This document shows positions 1 to 9,129 of a DNA stretch of 64,000 nt, piece after piece. The first letter of the stretch is position 1. Each line of letters opens with the position of its first letter. Source of the stretch: an uncultured Acidobacteriota bacterium (GTDB lineage: Bacteria; Acidobacteriota; CAIWXX01); the NCBI GenBank assembly GCA_903916735.1, contig CAIWXX010000024.1:62001-126000 (forward strand). The letters run 5' to 3'. Made by a program: the position numbers and the translations under genes. The notes below the pieces were generated by a model. It saw only the letters and a program-made list of their open reading frames with translations. It was not told where the DNA came from and did no database searches.

Positions 1-68
1 AAATGAGACGTTGTGAAAGACGATTGATGAAACGCATCCGCCCTCGGCGGCTGATCCGGACGGAGTAG
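1..68 (+). CDS. 3' end of an upstream gene, possibly ybeY (partial)
   Basis: An open frame runs from the window edge to a TAG at 66-68 and ends in a very basic tail (RRLMKRIRPRRLIRTE). It stops six bases before the corC start, so the two are probably co-transcribed. YbeY, the endoribonuclease that matures rRNA, often precedes corC and era in bacteria and often ends in a charged helix. The identity is therefore inferred from position only; too little of the protein is visible to test it. Confidence 0.35.
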   Translation, partial: MRRCERRLMKRIRPRRLIRTE

Positions 69-73
69 GTCGC

Positions 74-1321
74 ATGGAATCCACCCTCTACCTGATTCTG
101 TCGCCGCTTCTGATGATGGTCTATACGATGGCGGCCACACTGGATATGTGCCTCTGCGCTCTCAATAGCGTCGAATTGAAGAAACTCGCCATCGGCGAAG
201 AGCGGAAGAACCTTGACAATATTGTGCATTTTCTGGAAGTGCATCAGGATGTTTCGATCGCCCTGCACCTCAGCCGCCAGATACTGCTCATCCTCACCGT
301 CATGACGACCGTGCTCGCGATGGTCTCCAAGAGTGTGCCGCATCCATATCTCACGTCACTCGGCGCCCTCATCATTCTCATCCTCGTTTTCGGGCAGGTG
401 ATCCCGCGAACATTTGCCTATCGGTTTCCCGAAAAATCCATTCTGCTGCTGGCGCCGCTTTTCGCCCGTTTCTATGTTCTGCTCTGGCCGTTCATCTATC
501 CGCTGCGGAAATTAAAATTGGTGTGGACGCGTGAGAAGGGGGAGCAACAGGGGGCCAGCGATGAAGAGATCGCCGCCTTCATCAAGGTGGGCAAGGAGGA
601 AGGCATATTGGAGGAGGGCGAGGAGAAGCTGTTCAAATCCGTTGTCGACTTCGGAGACACAGTCGTCAGGGAAGTCATGACACCACGCATCGACATCGTG
701 GCCGTCCGCGATGATGCGACAGTGGCCGAACTGCGGCGAGTGGTCATCGAAGAAAAACATTCCAGGATTCCTGTATACACAAGTGCCATGGACAACATCT
801 GTGGTTTCGTGCTCGCTCGAGACCTCGTGCACATGCTGGCCGTCCCCGAACCGGCAACCAATGTTCGCCCGCTTCTGCGACAGCCATATTTTGTTCCTGA
901 AACGAAGAAGGTGTCTGAGCTGCTGTCGGAATTTCAGAAGCTGCGCTTGAGCATGGCGGTTGTCGTCAACGAATACGGCGGTGTCGCCGGCCTCGTCACC
1001 ATCGAAGATTTGCTCGAAGAGATAGTCGGCGAAATCAAAGATGAATACGATGAGGACCGCGAGCAGATTGTTCGAGACGGCAGCCGAGGCTACCTGGTTG
1101 CCGGCAGCATGGAACTCGCGAAGGTGGGCGAGTTTTTCCAGGTGGACTTGAGAGAACACGAGGGGGGCGTGAATACAATCGGCGGCCTCGTCACCGCTCT
1201 CGCCGGCCGCATGCTGGCTGAAGGCGAATCGATTGAACACGACGGTCTCCGGTTCGAAGTCGTGCAGGGAGACCGGCGAAGGATTCATCGGATTCGAATT
1301 AAAAAAATCATGGAGACATGA
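74..1321 (+). CDS. corC: CorC/HlyC-family membrane protein (CNNM-CBS-CorC)
   Basis: A 415-residue inner-membrane protein of the CorC/CNNM family, implicated in Mg2+/Co2+ homeostasis. Residues 1-147 hold four hydrophobic segments of the DUF21/CNNM type. Residues about 197-315 form a CBS pair that includes the typical VREVMTPRIDIVAV and SRIPVY stretches. The C-terminal 90 residues match the CorC_HlyC domain (NTIGGLV, followed by a basic RRRIHRIRI end). The length is normal for the family. The start is supported by GGAG eight bases upstream. It is followed by era with a 76-base gap, in the widely conserved ybeY-corC-era-recO order. The family is certain; the transported ion cannot be read from the sequence. 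Confidence 0.93.
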   Translation: MESTLYLILSPLLMMVYTMAATLDMCLCALNSVELKKLAIGEERKNLDNIVHFLEVHQDVSIALHLSRQILLILTVMTTVLAMVSKSVPHPYLTSLGALIILILVFGQVIPRTFAYRFPEKSILLLAPLFARFYVLLWPFIYPLRKLKLVWTREKGEQQGASDEEIAAFIKVGKEEGILEEGEEKLFKSVVDFGDTVVREVMTPRIDIVAVRDDATVAELRRVVIEEKHSRIPVYTSAMDNICGFVLARDLVHMLAVPEPATNVRPLLRQPYFVPETKKVSELLSEFQKLRLSMAVVVNEYGGVAGLVTIEDLLEEIVGEIKDEYDEDREQIVRDGSRGYLVAGSMELAKVGEFFQVDLREHEGGVNTIGGLVTALAGRMLAEGESIEHDGLRFEVVQGDRRRIHRIRIKKIMET

Positions 1322-1397
1322 GTGTTCATGGAGGCGCGACGGATGTGGCTTGTTAATTGCCGGTTCCCAGTTAGCGGTTCGCAGATGGAGATGTGCG

Positions 1398-2321
1398 ATG
1401 TCGGAGAATGAGATGCCTGGCGTGACCAGGATATCAAAGGGCCGATATGCGATGGTGGCTGTGATCGGGCGGCCGAATTCGGGGAAGTCAACTTTTGTCA
1501 ATCGGTTGGTCGGGGAAAAAATCTCGATCGTCTCGGACAAACCGCAGACAACTCGACACCGGATCTTCGGAGTCCGCACGTCGGAACGCGGACAACTCGT
1601 TTTCATCGACACCCCGGGAATTCATAAGCCTCTCTACCGCCTCAACCGATTCATGATGCACAATGCCCTGAGCGCGATCGAGGATGCCGACATGGCGTTG
1701 CTGATTGTCGATGCATCCGAGAAGTTTGGCGGCGGTGATCGATATCTACTCGGTGCCATGAATGATTATAAAAAACCTCTGATCGTTCTCCTGAACAAAA
1801 TCGACCTGATCCGTCCGTCGCGACTCTTGCCGCTGATGGATCACTATGGCGGGGCGCTGCCGGCCAAAGAGATAATTCCCATGTCCGCTCTGCGTGGGGA
1901 TAATGTTGAGCTCATCGAGCGGACGATCTGGGAGAATGCGGCTGAAGGCGAGCCGATGTTCCCTATCGACATGCATACGGATAGGACCGAGGTGTTTCGG
2001 GCCGCGGAAATTGTCCGAGAGAAGATCCTCGCGCACACACGAGAAGAATTGCCGTGGGCAACGGCTGTGAGAGTGGATCAGTCCGAAATGGACGGAAAGC
2101 TCTGGCGCCTGTCCATGTCCATCCTCGTGGAAAAAAAATCCCAGCGGCCGATTATCATCGGTCGAGGAGGGGAGTTCTTGAAAAAGGTCGGAACCGAAGC
2201 GCGTGTGGAGATTGAAGAAACGTTCCGGAAAAAGGTGTATCTTTCGCTTCATGTTGAGCATCTGGAGCATTGGCGCGACAGTGCACAGGTTCTCGCAACG
2301 CTGGAGATCTATGACCAGTAG
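1398..2321 (+). CDS. era: GTPase Era
   Basis: A 307-residue ribosome-assembly GTPase that binds 16S rRNA and acts in 30S subunit maturation. It has G1 GRPNSGKS (24-31), the switch stretch SDKPQTTRHR, G3 DTPG, G4 NKID and, near the C-terminus, a KH domain whose GRGGEFLKKVG loop matches the family GxxG RNA-binding loop. The reading frame is open upstream to 1233, but the ATG at 1398 has GGAG seven bases before it and gives a standard Era length, so I place the start there. It sits between corC and recO. Confidence 0.96.
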   Translation: MSENEMPGVTRISKGRYAMVAVIGRPNSGKSTFVNRLVGEKISIVSDKPQTTRHRIFGVRTSERGQLVFIDTPGIHKPLYRLNRFMMHNALSAIEDADMALLIVDASEKFGGGDRYLLGAMNDYKKPLIVLLNKIDLIRPSRLLPLMDHYGGALPAKEIIPMSALRGDNVELIERTIWENAAEGEPMFPIDMHTDRTEVFRAAEIVREKILAHTREELPWATAVRVDQSEMDGKLWRLSMSILVEKKSQRPIIIGRGGEFLKKVGTEARVEIEETFRKKVYLSLHVEHLEHWRDSAQVLATLEIYDQ

Positions 2322-2610
2322 GCGCCGACTTTAGAATCGTGCGTCATGTGGATGTGATCTTTTCGAGTGTCCGAGGAACCCGGTTGAAGGTGACCGAACA
2401 ACATGGACCGCGTCATTAATTGGATTTGGCCATGTCCAGGTCTCCGTCGACATACACATCGACGATCACATGGAGAGTGGCATAGGGCGGGACAAAGCCA
2501 CGCGCTCGATGTGGGCGGGTCTTTCCAACGCATATCGCGAGTATCCAGGTGTACGGGCTGCCCTCTGCGGCTTTCTATAGATATCGCGAAATGACGACGG
2601 TGTGACCGGC

Positions 2611-3357
2611 ATGGGACAGAAACGGTGTGAGGCGATCGTCCTTACAACTCACAAGCTCGGGGAATATGACAAGATTGTCACGCTCTTCTCCCGGGAAGAA
2701 GGAAAAGTCCGCGGGGTTGCCAAGGGCGCGCGAAAACTGAAACAGAGGTTCGGCTCGGCGTTTGAACCACTCAGCCATGTCAACATCGAATTTTTTGAAA
2801 AAGGAAATAGCGATCTTGTCAGGATCGAGAGCGCCGAGCTGATTCGCAGCTTCTTTCCCTGGAACGGAACCGCGGATATGTTCGCGGTGATGAACTGCAT
2901 GTCGGAACTGATGGATGGGTTTTCGCAGGAACGACAGGCAAGCGACACGACGTTCCGACTGGCGCTCGCATGCGCCGATGCGATGGCCACCGTCGATCCT
3001 CGAATCATCCTTGCCTATTTCGAAATTTGGATCCTTAAAATCGCCGGCCTTCTGCCGTCGATCAACAGATGTTCGACCTGCGGAAGGATGATGGATGACG
3101 CCGCGACTCTCTATGCCTCACCTGACATGGGCGGACTGAAATGTGAACTCTGCTGCCGGCGACGAGTGGCGGAGGTCGGTTCGAATGAACGTCGTCTGCT
3201 GTATGAGTTTCTGCGCATTCCACCTCAACAACTCGTTGCGTCAGAAACCGGCACGATATCCGCATCAGTCTCACTTCACCGCTATCTCTCCCAGGCCATC
3301 GAACATGCGCTGGCCCGCCGCGTCAGGTCTTATCTGATGCTGGATCCCACCACATAG
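2611..3357 (+). CDS. recO: DNA repair protein RecO
   Basis: A 248-residue protein of the RecFOR pathway, which loads RecA onto SSB-coated single-stranded DNA. The N-terminal OB fold carries the characteristic EAIVLTTHKLGEYDKIVTLF and GKVRGVAKGARK stretches. A helical domain follows, and then a zinc-binding pair of Cys-x2-Cys motifs (CSTC and CELC, about 154-181). Both the length and the zinc site are typical. ATG 2611 places the family's usual opening right after the start; a GTG nine bases upstream (2602) is possible. Neither has a strong Shine-Dalgarno sequence. The gap from era is about 290 bases and holds no convincing gene. Confidence 0.93.
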   Translation: MGQKRCEAIVLTTHKLGEYDKIVTLFSREEGKVRGVAKGARKLKQRFGSAFEPLSHVNIEFFEKGNSDLVRIESAELIRSFFPWNGTADMFAVMNCMSELMDGFSQERQASDTTFRLALACADAMATVDPRIILAYFEIWILKIAGLLPSINRCSTCGRMMDDAATLYASPDMGGLKCELCCRRRVAEVGSNERRLLYEFLRIPPQQLVASETGTISASVSLHRYLSQAIEHALARRVRSYLMLDPTT

Positions 3358-3618
3358 AGACGAACTCGAAAATTCTTCCTCTCGCCGGCTGCTCTCAGAG
3401 TAACGTCAAAGTCACGCCGGTGCTTCATCAGGATATATTGAATTGGTGAAGTTCTCATCGACAGTGAAAAGGAATACCTCAATCAAAACGCATCCGGAAA
3501 TTTTTACTCTTTGCTTCGTAAGGCCAGCGCATTATTGCCGATTTCGATGCGACGTTGCGTCCGCTCTCTCGTGTCCTTGACGAAGCTGTCGCTGTGCACT
3601 AGAATCACGCGGTCCGGT

Positions 3619-3694
3619 GGGGCTGTAGCTCAGCTGGGAGAGCGCTTGAATGGCATTCAAGAGGCCGACGGTTCGATCCCGTTCAGCTCCACCA
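3619..3694 (+). tRNA. tRNA-Ala (anticodon GGC)
   Basis: A 76-base cloverleaf. The acceptor stem GGGGCTG pairs with CAGCTCC (one G-T), followed by discriminator A and an encoded CCA. The D arm is GCTC-AGCTGGGA-GAGC. The anticodon arm is CTTGA-ATGGCAT-TCAAG, with GGC at positions 34-36. The T arm contains GGTTCGATCC. The gene stands alone between recO and the Ser/Thr kinase gene. Confidence 0.96.
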
Positions 3695-3847
3695 AGATCT
3701 TAATCGCTTAATAGATATGTGGTCGGGTGGGCCATGTCTTAATCTTTGGAACCAGTACGGATTCTTGACTGAGTCCACAAAAAGTCCTACCCTGAACCCA
3801 TGTCTCAGATGCACCGAGCCGAACTTATCCTTTTCCGTTCTGAATAT

Positions 3848-3863
3848 TACTACAACAGTAGTA
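3848..3863. promoter_or_regulatory. TACTAC-N4-GTAGTA dyad, BlaI/MecI-like operator
   Basis: A perfect six-base inverted repeat around the spacer AACA, about 150 bases upstream of the Ser/Thr kinase start. The half-site and spacer length resemble the dyads bound by BlaI/MecI-family winged-helix repressors. Two further copies occur at 50982 and 58724. No blaI-like repressor gene lies in this window, so the regulator is inferred only. Confidence 0.5.
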
Positions 3864-4011
3864 TTTTAGTCCTGGTGCAACCACTGAACTTTCTCGCTGC
3901 CTATTGTGCAGACGATGAAATTTTAAAAATGCAGAAAATACACTCATCCGATGGTAATGGCGAGTGTCCCATAGCCCACCCATGGCCCTGGCCGGCTTTT
4001 GGTCATACATC

Positions 4012-7000
4012 ATGAATGCAGAGCGCTACCAGGAGCTTAAGGAAGCCTTCTTCCGCATCCGCGAATTGCCCAGCACTGAACGCGATGCGCAAATCGCCGA
4101 GATCGAGGGACGCGATCCGGAATTCGCTGAAGAACTCCGCCGCCTGCTGCGCGCCGGCATTCAGGATGATGGATTTCTGGAAGCCAAAGCAGATCAGCCG
4201 CCCATTCCTGAAGATCTGGCAGCCGATCGCGGCTACAAAGTGTTGTCTGAAATCTCACGTGGCGGGATGGCTGTCGTGTATCTCGCCGAACGAACGGATG
4301 GCGAATTCCGTCATCGAGTGGCGATCAAGGTGCTTCATCTTTTCGCATCTGGCCCCGAATCTGTCCTTCGATTGCGTCTGGAACGCCAGATCCTCGCCGG
4401 TTTGAAGCATCCTCACATCGCCCGCATGCTCGATGGCGGCACGACACCCGATGGGTATCCGTATATGGTCATGGAACTTATCGATGGCGGAAAACCGATC
4501 GATGCTTGGTGCCGCGATCAGGAACTCGACTTGCACCGTCGTCTCCAACTGATCCTCCTGGTCTGTGATGCCGTCTCCTATGCTCATAGAAATCTTGTCG
4601 TGCATCGCGATTTGAAGCCGAATAACATTCTTGTGACGCGCGACGGCGACCCGAAACTTCTGGATTTTGGGATTGCCAAGCTTATTGGAGAAGACGTCAC
4701 CAACTTTCGCACGTCGACTGGATTCCAGCCGTTGACGCCCCGTTATGCCAGCCCCGAGCAGCTGTTGGGAGAACATATCACAACGTCCGCTGACATCTAT
4801 TCGCTAGGCGTCCTGCTCTTCGAACTGATGGCTGACTGTTCTCCCTATGGCGAGGCTGCCACATCTGTGGCTCGGCTGACACACATGATCCTTTATGATG
4901 AACCGGTCCCGCCCAGCGTGGCGGTTCTAGCGACGGGTTCTTCGACAGGCGGCAGCGAATTTCGCCTGAGGCAAAGGGCCCGGGAATTGCGGGGGGACCT
5001 CGATGCCATCTGCCTCAAGGCGCTCAGAAAATCCCCCGAAGACCGCTATTCCTCCGTCGATGAACTCGCTGAAGATCTGCGGAGATATCTCACGGGATTG
5101 CCCGTCCATGCGAGGCGACCGTCCCTTTTCTATCGAGCCAGGAAATACATTGCCAAGTACCGCGCCGTTGTTACGGTTTCCACCGTCGCCTTGATCATCG
5201 TGATCGCTCTCACCGGCTATAACCTCCATACGCGCCGGAGGGCGGCTGAGCAGGCGAGGATCGCACAGAATTTCGGTGCCGAAGTTGAAAAGATCGATTC
5301 CATCATGCGCACCACCTATTTGCTCCCGCTCCATGACATCCGCCCCGCCAAAGAGCGAGTGAGAGCGGCTCTCCGCCGCATCGAAGTGCAAATGCAGCAG
5401 ATCGGCGGCGCCGCCGACGCGGCCGGCCATTTTGCCATTGGACATGGCCAGATGGCGCTCCAGAATTTTTCCGAAGCCAGACGGCATCTTGATATGGCCT
5501 GGAATCATGAACTGCGCGGACCTGATGTGGCTTCCGCTAGGGGGCTGACTCTTGGTGAACTTTATCGAAATGAGCTCGATAGCGTGAAACGAATTCGAGA
5601 CAAGAAGCAACAGGAAGCCCGGCGTCAGAAGATCGAACGCGAATTCCGGAATCCGGCTGTCGCCTTGTTACGGCAGGGTATTGAAGAGCTCCCTCCCGAA
5701 TACGGGGAAGGACTGATCGCCTACTATGAGAACAATTATCAAAAAGCGCTGATGAAGGCCCAGGCCGCCGCGGCTCGCGACTCGTCCCTTTATCAGGCGA
5801 GGCTTCTTGAAGGCGATGCTCACGTGGCGCTGGCTTCCGAGAAGAGGGATCGCGGTCAGGATGATGCGGCAATGGCTGAGTATCTTCTCGGATGTGAAGC
5901 CTATGACAAGGCCGGTATCATTGCACGCAGTGACCCGCGCTGTTATGCGAGTGTGTGCGAGCTCTGGAATGATGTGATGAAGATGGACATATCCGGAAAG
6001 GGTGGAGATCTGAAGGCTCATTACGAAGTTGGCCGCAAAGCCGCCGACACCGCCATCATCGCCGATCCGGAGCGGGCTCTCAGCTATTTGGCGCTGGCGA
6101 AGATCCACCTTCTACTGGCACAATACCAGATCCGGCACGGCGAAGATCCGACCGAGTCGCTGACAGCAGCCACCAATGCCGCTCAAAAGGGGATTCTTCT
6201 GGGCCCGCCGGCCGGCATCCAGCCGGCCTCTCTGGTCGCCATCGCACAATATTTTCAGGGCGTCTACAACGATGCAGCCGGCATCGACCCCAGCGTTCCG
6301 CTTGATACGGCTATTAAAAACTTTGATAAAGTTCTGCAAGCTGATCCAGGGGCATCGGGTGTCTGGCTGAACAGTGGTGCCGCCTGTCTCGTACTGGCAC
6401 AGTTTCAAGGCAACCATGGAAAGGATCCGAACTCCGCTTTGACTGAGGCTGTTCGCCGCTTGAAAATGGCATCTGATATCAATCCGCAGGATGTCGATCC
6501 GCTATCCAACTTGAGCGGGGCCTACATTCTGATGGCTGACAATGATTTCGCACGCGGACGAGACCCGCGTGCGCATGTTCAGGAAAGTATTCGATGTTTC
6601 GAAAAAGCCACGGCGATCAATCCAACCAACCCGCCCGCATGGATCAATGTGGCTGAAGGCTATTCCTGTCTTGCGAGTTTTGAATTATCAAAGGGGCGAG
6701 ATCCGTCATCAGCAGTAGGGAAGGCACAACAATGCTTGGATAAAGCCTTACAGACAAACCCTGATTTTGCCGATGCACACACGATGTGCGGCGAGATCAG
6801 AGTTGTGATGGCGGAGTACGAGCGTCTGGCTGGAAAAAATCCGGAGCATTCTCTCCAAAGCGCTGAGAAATCCTATAGGACCGCCTTGCGAATAGATAAA
6901 AACTTCGCCGGCAACTTTGTGAATGTGGCGACGATACAGTTGAATTGTGCCGATGGGCTTCTCAAGGAAGGGCGTTCTCCGGAGCCATTCCTGTCAACGG

Positions 7001-7500
7001 CACGCACTTTCCTCGAACAGGCACGTGCTGCCAATCCGACAATGAGTCTCATACATCGCGAGTTAGGCAGATTGGAAATACTGACCGCCCAGTGGCAGAC
7101 CGTCCGGGAACAGAATCCTGAAAAGACATTCGTTCGTGCTCAAAGCGAGATTGAAAAAGCCATTGCGTCCAATCCGAACGGCACAAATTCCTATCTGCAT
7201 TTTGCTGAACTCTGCCGGTACCAGGCTGAATGGAAAAAGAAAGAGACAGACCTGATTGTTGCAAAGGGGCTGGAGATGGCGGGGAAAGCTCTCACAATCA
7301 ACCCCCTCCTGGCCCCCGCTGTCGCCACCAGAGGCGCACTTTTTCTCATACAGGCCCGGCACGAATCTGATCCATCGCACCGGGTCGAATCGGCCCGCCG
7401 GTCGGTCGATGAGTTGCAGAGGGCTTTTATCATGAACCCGCTCCTTCGTCATGACTATCAGCATCTGCTGGATTCTGCAAAGCAGATTGCTGAACAATAA
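4012..7500 (+). CDS. membrane Ser/Thr protein kinase with C-terminal TPR repeats
   Basis: A 1162-residue Hanks-type kinase anchored in the inner membrane. The first 70 residues match the leader seen in many acidobacterial and planctomycete kinases. The kinase domain spans about 75-362, with a glycine loop (SRGGMAVVYLAE), catalytic Lys106, the HRDLKPNN loop (His198-Asp200) and DFG at 218-220. Residues 384-404 form one transmembrane helix. The remaining ~750 residues are helical TPR-like repeats, many carrying the phrase 'A(I/L)xxNP', presumably outside the membrane for protein binding. The start was chosen because the M-N-A-E-R opening matches the family; no clear ribosome site is visible. A BlaI-like dyad lies upstream. 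The target is unknown. Confidence 0.9.
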   Translation: MNAERYQELKEAFFRIRELPSTERDAQIAEIEGRDPEFAEELRRLLRAGIQDDGFLEAKADQPPIPEDLAADRGYKVLSEISRGGMAVVYLAERTDGEFRHRVAIKVLHLFASGPESVLRLRLERQILAGLKHPHIARMLDGGTTPDGYPYMVMELIDGGKPIDAWCRDQELDLHRRLQLILLVCDAVSYAHRNLVVHRDLKPNNILVTRDGDPKLLDFGIAKLIGEDVTNFRTSTGFQPLTPRYASPEQLLGEHITTSADIYSLGVLLFELMADCSPYGEAATSVARLTHMILYDEPVPPSVAVLATGSSTGGSEFRLRQRARELRGDLDAICLKALRKSPEDRYSSVDELAEDLRRYLTGLPVHARRPSLFYRARKYIAKYRAVVTVSTVALIIVIALTGYNLHTRRRAAEQARIAQNFGAEVEKIDSIMRTTYLLPLHDIRPAKERVRAALRRIEVQMQQIGGAADAAGHFAIGHGQMALQNFSEARRHLDMAWNHELRGPDVASARGLTLGELYRNELDSVKRIRDKKQQEARRQKIEREFRNPAVALLRQGIEELPPEYGEGLIAYYENNYQKALMKAQAAAARDSSLYQARLLEGDAHVALASEKRDRGQDDAAMAEYLLGCEAYDKAGIIARSDPRCYASVCELWNDVMKMDISGKGGDLKAHYEVGRKAADTAIIADPERALSYLALAKIHLLLAQYQIRHGEDPTESLTAATNAAQKGILLGPPAGIQPASLVAIAQYFQGVYNDAAGIDPSVPLDTAIKNFDKVLQADPGASGVWLNSGAACLVLAQFQGNHGKDPNSALTEAVRRLKMASDINPQDVDPLSNLSGAYILMADNDFARGRDPRAHVQESIRCFEKATAINPTNPPAWINVAEGYSCLASFELSKGRDPSSAVGKAQQCLDKALQTNPDFADAHTMCGEIRVVMAEYERLAGKNPEHSLQSAEKSYRTALRIDKNFAGNFVNVATIQLNCADGLLKEGRSPEPFLSTARTFLEQARAANPTMSLIHRELGRLEILTAQWQTVREQNPEKTFVRAQSEIEKAIASNPNGTNSYLHFAELCRYQAEWKKKETDLIVAKGLEMAGKALTINPLLAPAVATRGALFLIQARHESDPSHRVESARRSVDELQRAFIMNPLLRHDYQHLLDSAKQIAEQ

Positions 7501-7896
7501 CTCAACCCCCATAGACTCGCTCGAACTTTCCTTCCTAACGCGGCCTAGCCGCAACCAAACAAGATGGCTTCGACTACCATCGCACTCGAACCTCTCAGGA
7601 ATGCAGGAAGACAGGAAAGAACGAACGGATTTTTGTCTCGACAAGAGGTGGTTTCCTGAGAGGAATTCACGATTCTGCCCCATCCCAACCTTCCACCATT
7701 TTGTGCACAGATTTCGTCGATCAAATACCAAAGGCTTTCAGTGCTCTCCGACTGATCTCATGAACAAGCCATGTCTCCGCCATGATGGCGGCCGTCCGGA
7801 GGAAAAATCTCTCGGTTGCATTTGTGTGAGATGAGGGGTTGAAAAAGAAAGCCCCTAGAAAGTCGGTGACATGTTTCACAAGAAGGAGAACGAAAA
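7501..7896. other. intergenic stretch, no gene seen
   Basis: Nearly 400 bases between the kinase gene and a small secreted protein. The open frames here lack ribosome sites and coding-like composition, and I see no hairpin with a T-run that would make a convincing terminator. Confidence 0.4.
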
Positions 7897-8545
7897 ATGA
7901 AACCAGGACTTCTCGCTTTTATTCCGGTGCTGCTGATTCCGGCTTCGATCTTTTCTTTTGCGGCCGATGCCGGCAGGGTCGAAAACAAGCCACCGGCGGT
8001 CAGTCCGGATATGGCAATGACTGCTTGCCCCGCCGAGCCGCCTGATTTCAGCACTCTTCCTGAGTTGAAACCCATGGTGAAAGCTGAAACCGACGTTCCG
8101 GCGAAAATGCCAAGGCCGGACAGCAAAAGTGTTTTGGAATGTCAGAGCGATGTCATGTGCGAGCGGCGGCAGAATCGACATTGCCATTGACGGCAAATAT
8201 CGCGGATATGTCACGAAAGATGGAAAATTTGCCACCGGGACTGTGACGAGAGGGCGCTATCATATGTTCTATGCCGAGGACTTCGACAAGATCACAAGAT
8301 ATGTAAAGGCCCTGTCAGAAGGTGTTTCCTCTGATGAGTTGAGCCTGCAGAAGGCTGAATTGGAGAACCTGATCATCGGCCTGCGCAAAAGGCCTACTAC
8401 CTGTCTTATGTCATCAATGGTGCCGGAGCTCAGGGCGAAGCCGGGGAGACCATCCTATCAATCATTCTTAAATGGTGTGAATTATCGAGGTTCTGCGCTG
8501 GATCTCGACCTTGGTGAGAAGGGCGTCGACGCTGTCAGCGAGTGA
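7897..8545 (+). pseudogene. frameshifted secreted protein of unknown function
   Basis: The opening encodes a clear signal peptide (LLAFIPVLLIPASIFSFA, followed by ADA) preceded by AAGGAG, so this was an exported protein. Coding-like sequence then switches frame twice. Frame 1 runs to about 8150. Frame 2, containing RIDIAIDGKYRGYVTKDGK, runs to about 8388. After an A/G-rich run at 8386-8392 the sensible reading returns to frame 1, with AYYLSYVINGAGAQGE. The two shifts compensate, so either one gene suffered two indels or there are two assembly errors. The last 60 bases read plausibly in frame 2 again. I do not recognise the family. An IS701-like remnant follows directly. Confidence 0.55.
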
Positions 8546-8599
8546 TCTCCCATTGCTCCACATGACAGCATTCTCGCGCTGGCCTACAAACACTGGTGA

Positions 8600-9119
8600 T
8601 GCAGCCCTTAAGACTAAAGGGTGGAAACAGACTAGGTGGCGCAAGGGTACAAAAGGGTGGATGCAATTCCGATTTGCAGCGATGCGCATCCAACCCTCAC
8701 ATGGATACGTGGATGGGCAGCCACCTCACAAGGAATTATGGCTTCTCATGGAATGGACCGAACATGCGGAGGCTGCTACCAAATACTTTCCAGAAGATCT
8801 CCCCCCAACATTCATATTGAGAGAATTGGTCAGACTCGCCAAATCCAGATATCGGATCCAATAGGACTATCAACAACTAAAGGAAGAACTCGGCCTCAAT
8901 CATTATGAAGGAAGAAGCTGGAATAGCCGGCATCATCATGTCACCCTAGTCATTCTCGCCCAAGCTTTTCTTACTCTGGAGACCCTTCGTGGGGGAAAAA
9001 CTTCTGGGTGGACCCGGCCGAGGACGCGACGTGAAATTCAACATGTGCTCTTCATATGGACAGGTGCATGTGCTTATTGTGGAATGTATATTCAGGTTCC
9101 GAAGAGCGGCAGCAATTAA
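8600..9119 (+). mobile_element. IS701-like transposase, C-terminal remnant
   Basis: One frame carries the C-terminal third of a DDE transposase of the IS701 type. It includes TRWRKGTKG, then HKELWLLMEW, then LRELVRLAKSRYRI, then DYQQLKEELGLNHYEGRSW followed by HHHVTLVILAQAFL, and finally a REIQHVLFIWTGACAYCG tail. The frame is kept throughout but is broken by a TAG at 8862-8864, where the family has a residue just before the conserved D-Y-Q-E-L-K motif. The N-terminal two thirds are missing, so the element is dead. I cannot find terminal inverted repeats. Confidence 0.75.
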
Positions 9120-9129
9120 TGTGGTCGTA

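Noticed and set aside
512-1612. A 366-codon open frame on the minus strand over corC.
   Set aside because: It is a shadow of corC and era, which have clear family motifs on the other strand.
2427-2580. A frame containing VSVDIHIDDHMESG, vaguely like the metal-binding stretch of imidazoleglycerol-phosphate dehydratase.
   Set aside because: No start, only about 50 codons, and the required paired histidine motif is not complete. Probably chance.
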